Shown here in pieces: positions 54,682 through 57,478 of a stretch of DNA of 57,478 nt. Below the pieces are notes generated by a model. The model saw nothing but the letters and a program-made list of their open reading frames with translations, ran no database searches and had not been told where the DNA came from. The number at the start of each line of letters is the position of its first letter. Within the stretch, counting starts at the first letter, position 1. Made by a program: the position numbers and the translations under genes. The stretch is taken from the NCBI RefSeq assembly GCF_030698145.1, contig NZ_JAUYNW010000082.1, forward strand, positions 1 to 57,478, read 5' to 3'. Source of the stretch: Phenylobacterium sp. (GTDB taxonomy: Bacteria; Pseudomonadota; Alphaproteobacteria; Caulobacterales; Caulobacteraceae).

Positions 54682-55641
54682 ATGGGCGGGAAGATGATGC
54701 CACAAGAGATCGCCTATGTGGGCGTTGATGTGTCCAAGGCCGCGCTGGATGTCTGCGTGCTTGGCGGGCCTAAGGTCTGGCGGGTCGGCAACGACGCGAC
54801 GGGCTGGCGAAGCCTGCTGGCGCGGTTGAAGGCCCTGGAGCGGCCGGTGGTGGTTGGGGTTGAGCCTTCGGGCGGCTACGAGCGGGGCTTGGTGCGGGCG
54901 CTGATCGAGGCGCAGGTGGAGGTGCGCTGGACCGATCCGGCGCGCGTGCGGGCCCTGGCCAAGGCGCTTGGCGCGCCGGCCAAGACCGACGCCATCGACG
55001 CAGCGATGATCGCCCTCTTCGTGGCCCAGGCCCGCGGCCGTCCGATCGAGCGGGACGAGGCTCGTCAGCAGTTGAAGGATCTGCTGGCGGCGCGTCAGGC
55101 TGCGGGGCAGGTCGCCCGGCAGCTGAAGGCTCAGGCCCAGGGGCTGGATCACGCCCCCGCCCGCCTGGCCTTGGAGGATCTGGCCGTCGCTGCGGCGCTC
55201 GAGGCCCGGCGGCTGACCCGGGAGGCCCTGGCCCGACTGCAAGAGACCCGGGCGCTCAGGGACACCTGGGCGCGCCTGCAGACCGCGCCCGGCATAGGTC
55301 CGCTGGTGGCGGCCGAACTGGTGGCCCACATGCCCGAGCTCGGACAGGTCTCCGGTAAGGCCATCGCCAAGCTGGCGGGCCTAGCCCCCTTCTTCCGGAA
55401 AAGCGGCGCCTGGACCGGTCGGGCCGTCTGCAGCGGCGGTCGCGCCAGGCCACGACAGGCCCTCTATATGGCCGCCGTCGCCTCGCTCCGTGCAAAGCAA
55501 GGCCCACGCCCGATCTTCCAACGCCTGATCAGCGCCGGTAAGCCGCCAAAGCTCGCCCTCGTCGCCTGCATGAGACGACTGCTCGTCACGCTCAACGCCA
55601 TGATCCGCGACAACACAGCCTGGCGTCCTGAACATCCATAA
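54682..55641 (+). CDS. IS110-family transposase
   Basis: A 319-residue DEDD-type recombinase. The RuvC-like N-terminal domain has Asp16 (YVGVDVSK), Glu61 (VVVGVEPSGGYE), Asp103 and Asp106 (KTDAIDA), all four metal ligands. A coiled-coil middle is followed by the Transposase_20 domain: LQTAPGIGPLVAAELVAHMPELGQ and AGLAPFFRKSGAWTGRAVCSGGRARPRQALYMAAV, with the conserved Ser in CSGG. The frame is intact, so the element may be active. Start ATG 54682; ATGs at 54694 and 54697 are alternatives preceded by GGCGGG. IS110 enzymes work with a bridge RNA to choose target and donor sites. Confidence 0.95.
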   Translation: MGGKMMPQEIAYVGVDVSKAALDVCVLGGPKVWRVGNDATGWRSLLARLKALERPVVVGVEPSGGYERGLVRALIEAQVEVRWTDPARVRALAKALGAPAKTDAIDAAMIALFVAQARGRPIERDEARQQLKDLLAARQAAGQVARQLKAQAQGLDHAPARLALEDLAVAAALEARRLTREALARLQETRALRDTWARLQTAPGIGPLVAAELVAHMPELGQVSGKAIAKLAGLAPFFRKSGAWTGRAVCSGGRARPRQALYMAAVASLRAKQGPRPIFQRLISAGKPPKLALVACMRRLLVTLNAMIRDNTAWRPEHP

Positions 55642-55644
55642 CTA

Positions 55645-55690
55645 CGGTTGCTCCCCCTAACCGCGCTGCGCGCTGGGGGAGGAACTGTGT
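55645..55690. repeat. Palindromic repeat after the IS110 element
   Basis: GTTGCTCCCCCTAACCGCGC followed by TGCGCGCTGGGGGAGGAAC: a hairpin-forming repeat related to the one at 54379, directly behind the transposase stop and converging on the maiA-like gene. Confidence 0.6.
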
Positions 55691-55695
55691 CGAGC

Positions 55696-56340
55696 TTAGG
55701 CCGGTTTGGCGTCGGGCTGGTTGTCCGGGTGGGCGGCGATGAAGGCGTGGTGCTGGGCGGCATGCTCGGCCACGGCGCGGATCGCCGGGAACGGCTCCAG
55801 GTCGACCTTGTAGCGCTGGGCCGAATAGACCTGCGGGATCAGGCAGCAGTCGGCGATGGTGGGCGTATCCCCGAAGGCGAAGCCCTGGCCGTATTTGGCG
55901 ACCATCGGCTCCAGGGTCTGGAAGCCGTCGAGGATCCAGCGCTCCACCCACTTGGCGCGTCGCGGTGCGCTGACCTCCATGGCCTCCAGCGCCCGATTCA
56001 CCCGCATGTTGTTCAGCGGATGGATGTCGCAGGCGACGATGTCGGCCAGGGCGCGCACCCGGGCTCGGTCGAGCGCGGCTTTGGGCAACAGGGCCGGCTC
56101 CGGATGGGTCTCGTCCAGCCATTCGAGGATGGCCAGGCTCTGGGTTAGGATTTCGCCGTCGCCGATGTCGAGCGCCGGGATCAGGCGCTGCGGGTTGACC
56201 GCGCGATAGGCGGCCTGGTGCTGGTTCCCCTCCAGCAGGTTCACTGGGACATAGCCGTAGTCCAGGCCCTTGAGCTGCAGGCCGATGCGCACGCGATAGG
56301 GGGCGGTGGCCCGCCAGTAGGAATGCAGGGTCAGGCTCAT
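55696..56340 (-). CDS. maiA: Maleylacetoacetate/maleylpyruvate isomerase (zeta-class GST)
   Basis: A 214-residue glutathione S-transferase of the zeta class: LHSYWRATAPYRVRIGLQLKGLDYGYVPVNLLEGNQH, NPQRLIPALDIGDGEILTQSLAILEWLDETHP (glutathione site), and C-terminal CDIHPLNNMRVNRAL, FGDTPTIADCCLIPQVYSAQRYKVDL. It should isomerise maleylacetoacetate (tyrosine/homogentisate route) or maleylpyruvate (gentisate route) using glutathione. The usual Ser-Ser-x-Ser before YRVRI is ATAP here, a variant worth noting. It overlaps the upstream FAH-family gene by ATGA, forming a two-gene operon whose products act in sequence. Confidence 0.88.
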   Translation of the reverse strand: MSLTLHSYWRATAPYRVRIGLQLKGLDYGYVPVNLLEGNQHQAAYRAVNPQRLIPALDIGDGEILTQSLAILEWLDETHPEPALLPKAALDRARVRALADIVACDIHPLNNMRVNRALEAMEVSAPRRAKWVERWILDGFQTLEPMVAKYGQGFAFGDTPTIADCCLIPQVYSAQRYKVDLEPFPAIRAVAEHAAQHHAFIAAHPDNQPDAKPA

Positions 56341-57020
56341 GCGGTCACCGTGAACTGGAGTTGGCCGACACCCTCGACTTCGCCCGTGACGAGGTCGCCC
56401 ACCGCCACCGGGCCGACGCCCTCGGGCGTGCCGGTGAAGATCAGGTCGCCGGGGGCCAGGGTCCAGAGCTTGGAAGCCTCGGAGATGATCTCGGCCAGGT
56501 TCCAGATCATGTCGGCCACCGTGGCGTCCTGGCGGACCTCGCCATTGACGCTGAGCGAGATGCGGCCCTGCGGCGCCGGGCCCTTCCAGGGCCGGATGGC
56601 CGAGATCGGGGCCGAGGCGTCGAACCCCTTCGACGCGTCCCAGGGCTGGCCCTTGTCCTTGGCGGCGTTCTGCAGGTCGCGGCGAGTGAGATCGACGCCG
56701 ACCGCGTAGCCGTAGACGCAGCCCAGGGCCGCCTCGACCGGAATGTCCTTGCCGCCTGCCTTCAGCGCCACCACCAGCTCGATTTCGTGGTGCAGGTTGG
56801 CCGTACGCGGCGGGTAGGGCACGGACGCACCCGGCGGGACCACGGCGTCGGCCGGCTTGGCGAAGAAGAACGGCGGATCGCGGTCGTCGCCGCCCATCTC
56901 GCGGCGGTGGGCGGCGTAGTTGCGCCCGACACAGAGGACCCGGCGAACCGGGAAGGCGGCCGCCTGCCCTTCGACGGGGACAGCGGGCGTGGGCGGCGGC
57001 GCCAGGACGTAGTCGGTCAT
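56337..57020 (-). CDS. FAH-family hydrolase (fumarylpyruvate/fumarylacetoacetate type)
   Basis: A 227-residue short fumarylacetoacetate-hydrolase-fold protein. Metal-binding Glu and Asp lie in LHHEIELVVALKAGG and YGYAVGVDLTRRDLQNAAKDKGQPW; the end has LAPGDLIFTGTPEGVGPVAVGD. Its length and VGRNYAAHRREMG fit fumarylpyruvate hydrolase (NagK-like) better than the 420-residue fumarylacetoacetase. With the zeta-GST gene it suggests the last steps of gentisate breakdown, though the ring-cleaving dioxygenase is not in view. Start ATG 57020 (MTDYVLAPPPT); the longer frame upstream is the antisense of the CoA-transferase. Confidence 0.88.
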   Translation of the reverse strand: MTDYVLAPPPTPAVPVEGQAAAFPVRRVLCVGRNYAAHRREMGGDDRDPPFFFAKPADAVVPPGASVPYPPRTANLHHEIELVVALKAGGKDIPVEAALGCVYGYAVGVDLTRRDLQNAAKDKGQPWDASKGFDASAPISAIRPWKGPAPQGRISLSVNGEVRQDATVADMIWNLAEIISEASKLWTLAPGDLIFTGTPEGVGPVAVGDLVTGEVEGVGQLQFTVTA

Positions 57021-57119
57021 GCCTGCGCCATACGCCCAGCGCGGAACTCTGTGAAGGCCGCCATTGACAGACGAAGCGTCCGCCGGGTCCAACGGGCGCG
57101 AGCTTTCGCCGAGGACCCC

Positions 57120-57478
57120 ATGACCGACCCCGCCAACAACGGCCCCCTGAAGGACCTGAAGGTCGTCGAGATGGGCACCCTGATCGCCGGTCCGTTCTGC
57201 GGCCAGATCCTGGGCGATTTCGGCGCCGAGGTGATCAAGATCGAGCCGCCGGCAGGCGATACGCTGCGCGCCTGGCAGACCCAGGGCGTGCCGACCAACT
57301 GGAAGCTTTACGCGCGCAACAAGAAAAGCCTGGGGCTGGAACTGCGCAAGCCCGAGGCCCGGGAACTGCTGCTGCGCCTGGTGCCCACGGCCGCGGTATT
57401 CGTCGAGAGCTTCCGCCCCGGCACCCTCGAGAGCATGGGACTTGCGCCGCAGACCCTGCTCGAACACAACCCGAAACT
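57120..57478 (+). CDS. CaiB/BaiF-family CoA-transferase (3'-truncated by window edge)
   Basis: The first 119 residues of a class III CoA-transferase: MTDPANNGPLKDLKVVEMGT, LIAGPFCGQILGDFGAEVIKIEPPAGDTLRAW, NKKSLGLELRKPEARELLLRLV and VFVESFRPGTLESMGL. These are the typical N-terminal CoA-binding segments of the family, including the conserved GDFGAEVIKIE. The catalytic Asp lies beyond the window. ATG 57120 is preceded by GAGG. Substrate cannot be assigned. It is divergent from the FAH-family gene across 99 bp. Confidence 0.93.
   Translation, partial: MTDPANNGPLKDLKVVEMGTLIAGPFCGQILGDFGAEVIKIEPPAGDTLRAWQTQGVPTNWKLYARNKKSLGLELRKPEARELLLRLVPTAAVFVESFRPGTLESMGLAPQTLLEHNPK

Larger units (their letters stand above)
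54488..55645 (+). mobile_element. IS110-family insertion sequence (approximate limits)
   Basis: About 1.16 kb: a non-coding left end of roughly 190 bases, one transposase gene, and almost no right non-coding end before the next repeat. IS110 elements lack terminal inverted repeats, so the exact ends cannot be set from one copy; these limits are the edges of the flanking repeat DNA. The long left end is where IS110-group elements encode their bridge (seeker) RNA. Confidence 0.6.

Noticed and set aside
54495..54728. 77-codon frame in the left end of the IS110 element
   Set aside because: Overlaps the transposase start in another frame, with no ribosome-binding site or recognisable content; this region is better explained as non-coding IS end.

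Overview
The window is a GC-rich chromosomal segment from an alphaproteobacterium, most likely a member of the Caulobacterales close to Phenylobacterium or Caulobacter. This rests on aerobic cobaltochelatase subunits CobS/CobT, an RcdA-type (DUF1465) protein beside rpmE and a DUF1192 gene, zinc-free L31, several TonB-dependent receptors, TTGACG-type promoters and one likely leaderless transcript. No plasmid or phage functions, rRNA, tRNA or CRISPR array were seen. There is one insertion sequence of the IS110 family, and several families of short palindromic repeats.

Layout. 1-6363: 3' part of cobS, a tiny DUF1328 membrane protein and an unrecognised protein on the minus strand, then cobT, a phytase-like lipoprotein and a dienelactone hydrolase. 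6364-12551: a long inverted repeat, rpmB, a large TonB-dependent receptor, and an overlapping minus-strand pair (DUF4153 membrane protein, NudK-like Nudix hydrolase). 12665-16337: a compact TetR/HlyD/ABC/ABC-2 efflux operon with a 20-bp operator-like palindrome in front. 16338-24597: repeats, a SUV3-like helicase overlapping an S4 RNA-binding gene, thiE, efp, a SuhB-like phosphatase, a TPR glycosyltransferase-like protein and a GlpQ-type phosphodiesterase. 24594-28785: an ABC exporter, rpmE, rcdA, a DUF1192 gene and a quinone oxidoreductase.

28782-41724 is the accessory-looking core. A wrecked SDR dehydrogenase gene is followed by two tandem paralogous TonB-dependent receptors that share a conserved promoter-leader, then four tandem paralogous GPH-type sugar/cation symporters. 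No hydrolase, catabolic enzyme or regulator lies inside. It looks like an uptake island made by local duplication: outer-membrane capture plus inner-membrane import of a family of related compounds, with catabolism elsewhere or lost.

41761-57478: a TadG-like von Willebrand protein, an M2 metallopeptidase, a small unknown protein, a succinate-semialdehyde dehydrogenase, an alpha-2-macroglobulin with an intact thioester motif overlapping pbpC (whose N-terminus is built from an inverted pair of dispersed repeats), an IS110 transposase with a long non-coding left end between repeats, a zeta-class GST and an FAH-family hydrolase in one operon, and the start of a CaiB/BaiF CoA-transferase. All assignments come from reading the sequence and translations; no database search was run.
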